Positions 1 to 7,140 of a DNA stretch of 10,585 nucleotides are shown piece after piece. The translations under genes and the position numbers were made by a program. Numbering within the stretch: position 1 is the first letter of the stretch; every line of letters starts with the position of its first letter. The stretch is from Acidobacteriota bacterium (GTDB lineage Bacteria; Acidobacteriota; Terriglobia; Terriglobales; Acidobacteriaceae). Location: assembly GCA_021805955.1 (NCBI GenBank), contig JAJZDO010000675.1, forward strand, positions 1 to 10,585, read 5' to 3'. The notes beneath the pieces were generated by a model. The model searched no databases. It was not told the DNA's origin and saw nothing but the letters and a program-made list of their open reading frames with translations.

Positions 1-890
1 CGATGATGATTGGCATGTTTGTTGTCATCCTCGTATTTATATTCCAGGCGACTCACTGGTTGTTCCATTCAGAGGGATGGTCCGGGATATTCTCGATCCG
101 TCCATTTTATGATCCAAGCACATTTCATTGGAAAAGTATCGCCACAGGTACCTCAGTTGCCGCACTCACCTACGGCGGATTTGACGGGGTCAGCACCCTC
201 TCAGAAGATGTTGAAAATCCCAGGCGCAATATTTTGATTGCTACTGTCTTCGTGTGTTTCTTTACTGGAATATTTGGCGGACTTCAAATCTATCTGGCGC
301 AACGCGTGTCCCCTGGTTTTCAAAGCTTCCACAACATTGAAACCGCATTTATGGATGTAACGAGAATCGTGGGAGGGAAGTTCCTTTTCGATGCAATGGC
401 AATTATTTTGATCGTTGCCAGTTTGGGCTCTGGATTGAGCGCTCAAGCGGGAGTATCTCGTCTGCTCTTCGGGATGGGAAGGGACAGGGTGCTGCCGCAC
501 AGTGTTTTCGCTCACTTGGACAGCAAACGACACACGCCGGTCTATAGCATTTTGCTGGTAGGGGCATTCGTTTTTATTGGTTCTCTGCTGCTGAACTATG
601 AACGAGCGGCTGAATTGATCAACTTTGGGGCCTTCCTTGCCTTCATGGGGGTGAATGCGGCAGTGATCAAACAGTTTTATTTTGCGCGCAGCCGATCGGA
701 GAGACGCTTCCTGTTGGACGCATTGATCCCTGCACTAGGTTTTTTGTCCTGTCTCATCATCTGGCTGAATCTGCCCACTAAGTCGAAGATCCTAGGATCG
801 CTCTGGTTACTGGTTGGCATTCTCTATGACGGAATCAAGACGCGCGGGTTTAAGTTTGCACCTTCGATCACGAGCCTTGGGGAATTATAA
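1..890 (+). CDS. APC-superfamily amino acid/polyamine permease, C-terminal part (5' end outside window)
   Basis: This is an inner-membrane permease of the amino acid-polyamine-organocation superfamily, probably importing an amino acid or related amine. The window holds only its last 295 residues or so. The first visible residues already lie inside a membrane helix, so the ATG codons at positions 3 and 6 are internal and the true start lies left of the window. Full-length relatives have about 430-480 residues. The clearest family mark is the FDGxxTLxEDxxNPRR stretch at visible residues 60-75, typical of the loop after a middle helix in these permeases. Further on come SxQAGxxRLLFGMGRD-like residues and several hydrophobic helices. 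The TAA stop at 888-890 overlaps the ribosome binding site of the next gene, so the two are probably cotranscribed. The substrate cannot be assigned. Confidence 0.85.
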   Translation, partial: MMIGMFVVILVFIFQATHWLFHSEGWSGIFSIRPFYDPSTFHWKSIATGTSVAALTYGGFDGVSTLSEDVENPRRNILIATVFVCFFTGIFGGLQIYLAQRVSPGFQSFHNIETAFMDVTRIVGGKFLFDAMAIILIVASLGSGLSAQAGVSRLLFGMGRDRVLPHSVFAHLDSKRHTPVYSILLVGAFVFIGSLLLNYERAAELINFGAFLAFMGVNAAVIKQFYFARSRSERRFLLDALIPALGFLSCLIIWLNLPTKSKILGSLWLLVGILYDGIKTRGFKFAPSITSLGEL

Positions 891-894
891 GGAG
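889..894 (+). promoter_or_regulatory. Ribosome binding site of the acyltransferase-like gene
   Basis: The sequence AAGGAG at 889-894 overlaps the TAA stop of the upstream permease and lies 10 bases before ATG 905 (7 bases before an in-frame TTG at 902). It is the only strong Shine-Dalgarno match near the start and supports translation from 905, or less likely 902, rather than from the internal ATG at 941. Confidence 0.65.
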
Positions 895-904
895 TTATCA
901 ATTG

Positions 905-2092
905 ATGACACAAACTGTACAGGAACAAAAGGGGGCCTTCATGGGTACAGCCGGCGTACCGCAATCTAAAAATGTCTCAGCCCGCCCGTTTTCAGGGGCG
1001 GCTAACACCAGAGTTCTGTCGATCGATGCACTGCGCGGCTTCGATATGCTTTGGCTAATGCAGGACGGGACCGGATTGGTAATGGCGATAGCTGTTGCGC
1101 TCCATCTACCGTTCCGCGGCGTTCTGGCCCATCAACTTGACCATACCCCGTGGGTGGGCTTTACCTGCTGGGATTTTATTGCACCTCTGTTCTTATTTGT
1201 CGTCGGTCTAAGCCTGCCATTCGCGATCAGTCGCCGCGTGGCCCAGGGTGAACGAAGAACCGTACTGTTTCGCCATATAGCGAAACGCACAGTCGTGCTG
1301 ATATTGCTGGGGTTGGTCTACAACGGCATTTTGCAGCTAAATTTTACCGATTTCAGGTACACAGGAGTTCTACAGCGAATCGGGCTGTCCTATTTTTTTG
1401 CGGCAGTGATCACGCTGAGATGCCGGATTCGGACTCAAGTGCTCTGGACCGCTATTTTGCTCCTGGGCTATTGGGCGATGATGGCGCTTATTCCCGTACC
1501 CGGGTTCGGGCATGGAGTCTATACCCAGGCTGGGAATCTGGAGGGCTATCTCGACCGGCTATTTTTACCCGGCAAGTTCTGTTGCTACGTGTTTGGAGAC
1601 AATGAAGGATATCTAAGTACGATTCCTTCCATAGCTACGGTAATGTTCGGGGTGTTATGCGGGCATCTGGTCCGATCCTCTCTGACGAATGCCAGAAAAC
1701 TGCAGGTGTTGGTGGGCGGAGGGATCGCCAGCCTCGCCGGTGGTCTCCTCTGGGGGATGACTTTTCCCATTATTACCCGGCTATGGACGAGCTCGTACAC
1801 CTTGTATGCCAACGGCTGGGCCATGCTGTTGTTCGCGCTGTTTTACTGGATCATCGATGTTCGGGGGTATCGGAAGTGGGCGTTTCCGCTGGTCGTTATC
1901 GGTATGAATGCAATTACGATCTATCTGCTACAGAATCTGTTCGACTTCAGCCAGGTCTCAAACATTTTTGTTGGAGGACTGGCGAACCACGCTGGAGCCT
2001 ATCGAGTTCTCGTGACAGGTTCTGGAATTGTACTTGCGGAATGGCTGTTCCTTTATTTTCTATATCGACAGAAGATATTTCTCAAAGCTTGA
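905..2092 (+). CDS. HGSNAT-like multipass membrane acyltransferase (DUF5009 / COG4299 family)
   Basis: This polytopic inner-membrane protein of 395 residues is related to heparan-alpha-glucosaminide N-acetyltransferase, the lysosomal enzyme that carries acetyl groups across a membrane to a terminal glucosamine. What is seen: a polar N terminus of about 35 residues, then the family opening RxLSIDALRGFDM at about 37-48, then an HxxWxGFxxxDFxxPLFLFVxG block with His80. In human HGSNAT the equivalent loop carries the proposed active-site histidine. About ten hydrophobic helices follow, including a GYLSTIPSIATVMFG segment typical of the family. The length is normal for bacterial members. ATG 905 is chosen over TTG 902 because of codon type and the AAGGAG placed 10 bases upstream. 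The gene follows the APC permease after 14 bases, probably as an operon. The acyl acceptor in bacteria is not known from sequence, so acetyl transfer is an inference. Confidence 0.85.
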   Translation: MTQTVQEQKGAFMGTAGVPQSKNVSARPFSGAANTRVLSIDALRGFDMLWLMQDGTGLVMAIAVALHLPFRGVLAHQLDHTPWVGFTCWDFIAPLFLFVVGLSLPFAISRRVAQGERRTVLFRHIAKRTVVLILLGLVYNGILQLNFTDFRYTGVLQRIGLSYFFAAVITLRCRIRTQVLWTAILLLGYWAMMALIPVPGFGHGVYTQAGNLEGYLDRLFLPGKFCCYVFGDNEGYLSTIPSIATVMFGVLCGHLVRSSLTNARKLQVLVGGGIASLAGGLLWGMTFPIITRLWTSSYTLYANGWAMLLFALFYWIIDVRGYRKWAFPLVVIGMNAITIYLLQNLFDFSQVSNIFVGGLANHAGAYRVLVTGSGIVLAEWLFLYFLYRQKIFLKA

Positions 2093-2111
2093 TCCAGACT
2101 CGCTGAAATCC

Positions 2112-2137
2112 CCCGGGTCCAATTCACGGGACCTGGG
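2112..2137. terminator. GC-rich hairpin between convergent genes, possible bidirectional terminator
   Basis: Bases 2112-2120 (CCCGGGTCC) pair with 2129-2137 (GGACCTGGG) as a nine-pair stem with one G-U wobble and an eight-base loop. The hairpin lies 20 bases after the stop of the plus-strand acyltransferase gene and 6 bases past the stop of the minus-strand transporter gene, where a shared terminator is expected. Neither side has a strong T tract, so it is not a textbook intrinsic terminator. Confidence 0.4.
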
Positions 2138-2143
2138 ATGAAA

Positions 2144-3475
2144 CTACCCGACTGTCTGCTTCCCAAGCTTTAACCGATCGATGTCGCCATCTAAGAAATA
2201 TCGCATGGTCAAAAGGAGCAGAATGCCTGCCACCGCATACAAGGTTGCAGACAGGGCGATCACGTTCCCCAGAGTTACATGCACCGCAAGAAAACCGACC
2301 AGTATCGGAGCGATTCCCCCGCCCAGCAACCAACCCACACAATTCATCAACCCGCTCACGGTCCCTCTGCTCTCTACTGGCACCACGTCGAACGCGGAGG
2401 CGAAGATATTCGAGTCGTACATGCCTTTGAAGAATCCCCAGCAAATCAGCGCGACAATCACCAGCATCAGAGAACCGCTGAGTCCGCAGAGTACAACAAA
2501 GGGCACTCCGGCAAGGGCCCCAGCACATTGCACCCATACCCGACCGCGACGGCTTCGCTCTGCCAACCTGTCCGCCAGATAACCCCCGCAGACTGAGCCT
2601 CCCATGCTGGCGACTTGTGGATATACCGCCGCATCGAAGGCCGCCATCGAGAGACTGAGATGGAATCGGGAATATAGATACATCGGCATCCAGGCCAGAA
2701 GCACCATGGCGACAAAATTGGCGCACGCGAACACTGCAGTCAGCGACAATAGAGACTTGATCCCGAGTAGGGAGTTAATGACACGGAATGAAAGAGGCAT
2801 CAAGGGAAGTGGCGCTGTAAGTTGGCCCGCGTCGGATTCGAGATCCGCACTTCCGCGCACCGGCTCGCGCAGCACACGAATCAACGCCAGACCCAGCAGG
2901 CAACCAAGTGCGCCAAAGACAAATAGGGCAGAGCGCCAGCCATGCCGCTGAGCCATCAGACCGGCCCAATATCCGCCTCCCACGGTCCCCGCATAGACGC
3001 TAGTCTGTAGAATTCCCATGGCCCGCGAACGGGTGTGCTTGCCGTGGTAATCGCTGATCATCGACAGTGCGGCGGGATAATAAATGCATTCACCAATCCC
3101 TTCCGCGGCGCGAAAGATAAGCAGCTGAAAAAAGTCTCGCGATAGCGCCGACAGCACGCAGACCACGCTCCACAACTCCAATCCGCCCAATACCGCAGTC
3201 TTGCGGCGAATCCTGTCGACGAGAAATCCGGCGAACGGCCCTCCAAGTCCGTACACCACGGCGAAAGAGGAACCTAACAGGCCCAGTTGCACGGTAGTGA
3301 GCTTCATTTGTTTTTGCAATAAGGGAAAAATTGAAAAGAATGCCTGTCGGTCGGCGTAGCTAAAAAAGCAAACCAGCCAAAGCAACAGGACGACTGCCCA
3401 GCGGTAGATAATCGACGCCTCTGGAAGCGTTCCTTGCAAACCTAGGTTGGAACCATTGCGCGATAAAACTTTCAT
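2144..3475 (-). CDS. MFS transporter, ACS (anion:cation symporter)-like, probable sugar-acid importer
   Basis: This 443-residue major facilitator transporter is of normal length for a 12-helix member. The first helix (about 24-40) ends in SYADR (39-43), the position where ACS-family members such as hexuronate and galactarate/glucarate porters carry a similar Y/DR motif. The loop between helices 2 and 3 has the MFS signature GFLVDRIRRK (83-92), and an RxxEGIGEC-like segment fits helix 4. A polar central loop precedes the second half. It would import an organic or sugar acid with protons; the substrate is inferred from the family and the neighbours. It is the last gene of the minus-strand unit, 149 bases after the aldolase stop. 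That gap contains no gene I can support and no clear terminator. No good Shine-Dalgarno precedes ATG 3475, so the start is less certain than the gene. Confidence 0.85.
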   Translation of the reverse strand: MKVLSRNGSNLGLQGTLPEASIIYRWAVVLLLWLVCFFSYADRQAFFSIFPLLQKQMKLTTVQLGLLGSSFAVVYGLGGPFAGFLVDRIRRKTAVLGGLELWSVVCVLSALSRDFFQLLIFRAAEGIGECIYYPAALSMISDYHGKHTRSRAMGILQTSVYAGTVGGGYWAGLMAQRHGWRSALFVFGALGCLLGLALIRVLREPVRGSADLESDAGQLTAPLPLMPLSFRVINSLLGIKSLLSLTAVFACANFVAMVLLAWMPMYLYSRFHLSLSMAAFDAAVYPQVASMGGSVCGGYLADRLAERSRRGRVWVQCAGALAGVPFVVLCGLSGSLMLVIVALICWGFFKGMYDSNIFASAFDVVPVESRGTVSGLMNCVGWLLGGGIAPILVGFLAVHVTLGNVIALSATLYAVAGILLLLTMRYFLDGDIDRLKLGKQTVG

Positions 3476-3624
3476 AGTGGATTGGCGCGAAGTCGAAGAT
3501 CGCCGTTGGTGACAAGATCATCGGCAGATTGAGAACGTGCATCCAGGACCATCCAACTCCTGGCAGCACCGCCAGCCTTTCCGTCTGTAAAATTGTAGTC
3601 GGTGAAATGTCTACGGCTCTTTGT

Positions 3625-4461
3625 TCAATACAAAATACTCGTGTCGGTTGAGGATTCGAGGAAGCCAAGGGGCTGTAAAATCTGTTGGGCTCCCAGACGC
3701 ATCAATCCAAGCTCCGTTACGGACTGGAAGACTTGAAAGCCTTGTTGATGGTAGCGTAGTACGTCTTCAGCGCTGACTGCAGGGCGTCCGAGAAATTTAT
3801 GATGACGATGCGCGGCTGTCTGGATGGTTTCGATCGCCTCCTGCAGCTTCGGCTCATTCTGTCGGCCGCGCAGCCCGAGCGAAAAGGAGAGATCGCTGGT
3901 CCCGATAAAGAGGACGTCGACGCCCGGAGTGGCGGCGATTGCATCGATGTGGAGCAGCGCCCGCTCCTCCTCAATCACGCACACGGTTAACATGTGTGCG
4001 TCCGCAGAATCGTAGTAGTTCCCCGGCTCAGGCCATGTCGAGGCTGCCAGGCCCGCGCCCGATCCGCGTAGACCGGCTGGCGGATAGCGACAGGAAAGAG
4101 CGGCAGAGCGAGCCAATTCGGGATCGGAGACAAAAGGAAAAATGACGCCGCTGACTCCCTGATCGAGCACTCGCTTGGCTGTCCACAGAGCCGCCACCGG
4201 TACGCGAGCAAAGACCGAGGCTTGAAGACTACACGTCGCCAGAACGATTCCACGCAGCGTTTCCAGCGACACTGGGGAGTGTTCCATCTCCACCCACAAA
4301 AAATGGAACCCGAGCTTGGCGCCGAGTACCGCAGTTTCCAGGTTGCTGCTGGTAATCGTCAGTCCAACAATAAATTCACCGGCAGCAAGTCGCGCACGTA
4401 GCGAGTTATTGTGCCGGTCTTCTTTTTCGGCATTTTCCTTGGAGTTTTCAATATCTCCCAT
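3625..4461 (-). CDS. HpcH/HpaI aldolase family protein (class II, 2-keto-3-deoxy acid aldolase type)
   Basis: This 278-residue cytoplasmic aldolase belongs to the metal-dependent HpcH/HpaI family, which cleaves 2-keto-3-deoxy or 4-hydroxy-2-keto acids to pyruvate (or a related keto acid) and an aldehyde. The expected active-site residues appear in order: EMEHSP with His61, FARVPV with Arg86, the metal ligand Glu164 in VIEEE, and the metal ligand Asp190 in FIGTSDLS. The RYPPAGLRGSG stretch near 125-135 is also typical of the family. The first 18 or so residues are charged and lie outside the barrel. ATG 4461 is separated from the upstream TGA by a single base, so translation is probably coupled to the glycosidase-like gene, with GGAG about 12 bases upstream inside that gene. 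The family cannot be resolved to one substrate by eye; a sugar-acid intermediate is likely from context. Confidence 0.9.
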   Translation of the reverse strand: MGDIENSKENAEKEDRHNNSLRARLAAGEFIVGLTITSSNLETAVLGAKLGFHFLWVEMEHSPVSLETLRGIVLATCSLQASVFARVPVAALWTAKRVLDQGVSGVIFPFVSDPELARSAALSCRYPPAGLRGSGAGLAASTWPEPGNYYDSADAHMLTVCVIEEERALLHIDAIAATPGVDVLFIGTSDLSFSLGLRGRQNEPKLQEAIETIQTAAHRHHKFLGRPAVSAEDVLRYHQQGFQVFQSVTELGLMRLGAQQILQPLGFLESSTDTSILY

Positions 4462-4462
4462 A

Positions 4463-6967
4463 TCAGGCGGGCTCCGTTGCAGGAATTGGGATCAGCCAAA
4501 CTTCTGCCACTTGGCAGCCTCTTCCGTTACCTCCCAGCCCCGGTTCGCGTGCCCATGACAGCTTCAGTTCTCCGCTCGATGTGGCACTTTGTGGAATGGC
4601 GAAATCCTGTGGTGAAGGCGGCCAGGAGCGCAGTATGTAAGGATGGATCTCAAGGACATCGTTGGCCATCAAGCGAAGCTTTATCTGCGGCGCATCGCCC
4701 GAATATACTACCCGCAAGCGATATCGTGCCTGTCTATCCAGTCTTGGATAATGCAGGACGAGAGGGGTATCGTACAAGGTTTCTGCCCAACATTTCCAAG
4801 CCATCGGGGCCTTGTCCTGGAGCGTGTCCGGATAGTTGAAGTTGATCCGTGCCGAGGTCCGGGAATCGGGGTCCTTCAAGCTTCCCGGATCTGTTACCAA
4901 ATGCGGGCGATTGGACACATTTCCCAACTCGTCGTAAAAACCACCCGGGCCGGGGTCGGTGCGGAACAACAATGCATGAATCGCTGCAACCTGTGCCATC
5001 GGACCGGCCATCTTGAGGATTTCCAGGATCTGTCCACGCATCCAGGTTGTATCGCTCACCGGAGTATCGAGCGTATCCAGATTTGCCCCTCGCTCCACAG
5101 CCTCGCCCTGATAGCGCTCGACGGCAAGTTGCATTCGGATGCTTTGAAACAGTGCCGCTGCCAGCTCGCCGACGCGCGTACGCAACTCGCCCGCTGTGGG
5201 CTGTGCGATCGTATCTTCGAGAATGGCCTGCGCCCTGGCAAGCAATGGTTCCGGGGTCAGACCATTCGGCGGCATAGTAGCCGGGGGACTTCCAATACTT
5301 AATGGTACTGAGCCCCAGCCAATTTCCAGCGCACGTTCCAGATGGGCGCGCGCCTGCTGCACAGACGCCGTTTCGACCAGCAAGCGACGGCGCACATATG
5401 TGTCGAAGTACGCGCGATAGAGCGCCTGCTGAAACCTCCAGTTCTGCATCACAGCAGGAGAACAAGTTCGCTCCATGTCCTGGAAACGTTCCAGCGTAAT
5501 CTCCACGCCACTATTGGTCGCCAGCGGTCCTTGCCAATTCGACTCCAAATGCAGCAACCCTTGTGCGAAGCCTTGCGCCTGCTGCGTTCCAAGAAAGTAA
5601 TGCGCAAAATCACGGAGCATGTCCGCGACCGACTGCCTTGAGTCCCACCCCAGCGCGCTCCAGACAAATTTATTCACATCGTCATTGCAGCCTTCGGAAT
5701 ATGTGATGAAGCCGACTGTGTCCGGCAGGGTGCGCCGCAGGATATTCGCCTCGCCTATCGGACGTGGGTTGATGACTTCCCGCCCTTCGGTCAACGCAAA
5801 AGCCACATCCCAGTTTGGCACAGGATATTGGCATTCCAAACTGTGCGTAATATCGGGATAACAGCGGATAGGATAGCTTGGCGGTAACGCCTCGCGTAGG
5901 TTCGCCTCCGAAAGTCGTACACCGGGACCGAAAACAATCCCGTCCAGCCACTGTCCAGTGTTCTCCTGCCGCACAATTCCGAGAAACTCCTGCATCCAGT
6001 CTGCGTTAAATCCTTGCGGCGATACCCACATTTGCGCCTGCGGATGATATTGGCGCAGATTTTTCTTCTGCTTTTCAAGAAATGCGAACAGATACTGCGG
6101 TTCCGTGTGCCCCGGATCGCCCCCTGGAACAAATACGGCATCGACGCGCAGCAACATAGCAAAGATACGGCCCCAGTCCTTCAGCGCATTTTCCACGGTT
6201 GCCGGATTGCTATAGTCGCGATCCATCGCCGGATACCAGACCCACACATCCAATCCATAACTGTCGGCGATCCGCGACATCTCCACCATCATCTGACTGG
6301 GCGGAAGAGTAAAGTGAGGACTATCGGGAAGATCATCCGAGTGGGGAGGAATCAGTTCGATGGCGTTGGTCCCGAAGATGGCCAGATCGCGGATGTACTG
6401 GTCCCACATCTCGACCGACCAGGCATCGTAGGCATTTGTCTTCGGGCGATATCCGAGCTGGTGTCCACGCAGCCGGTATTCTGGATGGCTCACAATATCC
6501 AAGGGTGGGCCAGAGATGACGGCCTCTTGCCTGCCAAAATCGATCAGGCGTAGCAGCTTGCCCACGCCAAATAAAAGCCCACGTTCATCGGCACCAAACA
6601 CTGCAATCCATTTTCCATCACGATCTTGCCCGCTTCGCAAAAGAAATCCTTCGGTCTGCAATCTATCGATGATTGACTCCGGCACTAAGTTGTGCGCCGG
6701 CAGATTCTCTGCCGATTGCCGCGTGGCCAGGTAAATGGTGACCCGCATGTTGGGTCTCTTATCGTTCCCGACCGGCCAAGTAATTCCACAGCGCTTCGCC
6801 GCCTCTTCGACTAACATCTGCGCTGCCTTCGCTTCACGGGCACTCGCGGAGAAACTGAGAACGACCAAGGTATCCCGCAAGTCGATGTTGGTTCTTTCCT
6901 GTGCCTGTATCCACGGAGAAGTTACTGCGGCTGCTGTCGCAAGCTTGAGAAAGTTTCGACGCTTCAT
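4463..6967 (-). CDS. Tat-exported glycoside-hydrolase-like protein with alpha-glucuronidase-type N-terminal domain
   Basis: This is an exported protein of 834 residues. The N terminus KRRNFLK (2-8), a short hydrophobic stretch and an IQA|Q site near residue 22 fit a twin-arginine signal. Residues about 30-165 resemble the alpha/beta domain found before the barrel in GH67, GH20 and GH84 enzymes, with the typical ERGLLFGVGKLLR end (128-140). Residues about 170-430 look like a TIM barrel: GTNAIELIPP (199-208), VWVWYPAMD (241-249), VFVPGGDPGH (278-287), and a closing YSEGCNDDVNKFVW (423-436). Several acidic residues could be catalytic, but I cannot name the pair. A helical region follows, then a beta-rich C-terminal domain (about 740-834), possibly carbohydrate-binding. 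It is the first gene of the minus-strand unit; CGGAG lies about 10 bases before ATG 6967. It is probably an exo-acting glycosidase on a uronic-acid or amino-sugar glycan. I do not recognise the exact family. Confidence 0.75.
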   Translation of the reverse strand: MKRRNFLKLATAAAVTSPWIQAQERTNIDLRDTLVVLSFSASAREAKAAQMLVEEAAKRCGITWPVGNDKRPNMRVTIYLATRQSAENLPAHNLVPESIIDRLQTEGFLLRSGQDRDGKWIAVFGADERGLLFGVGKLLRLIDFGRQEAVISGPPLDIVSHPEYRLRGHQLGYRPKTNAYDAWSVEMWDQYIRDLAIFGTNAIELIPPHSDDLPDSPHFTLPPSQMMVEMSRIADSYGLDVWVWYPAMDRDYSNPATVENALKDWGRIFAMLLRVDAVFVPGGDPGHTEPQYLFAFLEKQKKNLRQYHPQAQMWVSPQGFNADWMQEFLGIVRQENTGQWLDGIVFGPGVRLSEANLREALPPSYPIRCYPDITHSLECQYPVPNWDVAFALTEGREVINPRPIGEANILRRTLPDTVGFITYSEGCNDDVNKFVWSALGWDSRQSVADMLRDFAHYFLGTQQAQGFAQGLLHLESNWQGPLATNSGVEITLERFQDMERTCSPAVMQNWRFQQALYRAYFDTYVRRRLLVETASVQQARAHLERALEIGWGSVPLSIGSPPATMPPNGLTPEPLLARAQAILEDTIAQPTAGELRTRVGELAAALFQSIRMQLAVERYQGEAVERGANLDTLDTPVSDTTWMRGQILEILKMAGPMAQVAAIHALLFRTDPGPGGFYDELGNVSNRPHLVTDPGSLKDPDSRTSARINFNYPDTLQDKAPMAWKCWAETLYDTPLVLHYPRLDRQARYRLRVVYSGDAPQIKLRLMANDVLEIHPYILRSWPPSPQDFAIPQSATSSGELKLSWAREPGLGGNGRGCQVAEVWLIPIPATEPA

Positions 6968-7044
6968 TGCACTCAGTCTCCGGATTCCAACGCCCTAAGA
7001 ATTGAAACTAGCTGGCTGGAATCTCAGCAATTAGCAGTAAGTCT

Positions 7045-7074
7045 AATGTATACAAATTGAATCTTTTATGCCAA
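7045..7074 (-). promoter_or_regulatory. Candidate sigma-70 promoter of the glycosidase-aldolase-transporter unit
   Basis: On the minus strand TTGGCA (7074-7069) is five of six to the -35 consensus. It is followed after 16 bases by TATACA (7052-7047), or after 18 bases by TACATT (7050-7045), as a -10 box. The -10 lies inside the palindrome TGTATACA at 7047-7054. The predicted transcript would have a leader of roughly 70 bases before ATG 6967. Confidence 0.4.
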
Positions 7075-7118
7075 CATAATATATACATATTGCTTTGTTT
7101 ACTAAAATACGATATACA
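7047..7118. promoter_or_regulatory. Candidate operator array: three TATACA elements in the divergent control region
   Basis: TATACA occurs at 7049-7054, 7082-7087 and 7113-7118, with starts 33 and 31 bases apart, about three helical turns each. The first lies in the perfect palindrome TGTATACA (7047-7054); the second reads TATATACA (7080-7087) and the third GATATACA (7111-7118). FCD-type GntR regulators usually bind short palindromes around TATA or GT/AC cores and often control the divergent unit. Binding of the adjacent regulator here is an inference. The A+T-rich setting makes some repetition expected by chance. Confidence 0.4.
7090..7118 (+). promoter_or_regulatory. Candidate promoter of the GntR regulator gene
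   Basis: TTGCTT (7090-7095) and TATACA (7113-7118) are 17 bases apart, giving a weak -35 and a moderate -10 about 22 bases before ATG 7141. The -10 coincides with the third TATACA element, which would allow autorepression. An alternative -10, TAAAAT at 7103-7108, has no matching -35. Confidence 0.3.
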
Positions 7119-7140
7119 TGCACGCAGAAGAAGAACATTT

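Noticed and set aside
3560..3573. Small hairpin TGGC-AGCACC-GCCA in the aldolase-transporter gap as a terminator
   Set aside because: The stem has only four pairs and no T tract follows on the minus strand.
3360..3668. A 102-codon minus-strand frame spanning the gap between aldolase and transporter genes
   Set aside because: It overlaps both neighbours out of frame, has no ribosome binding site that I can see, and matches nothing I recognise.
5791..6162. Several 80-240 codon frames within the 834-residue gene, on both strands
   Set aside because: They are shadows of a long gene with continuous domain-like sequence; none has a recognisable motif or start signal.
7057..7140. Upstream extension of the GntR regulator from a TTG at 7057
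   Set aside because: The extra 28 residues cross the A+T-rich control region, do not resemble the family N terminus, and would place coding sequence over the candidate promoters. ATG 7141 gives a normal length.
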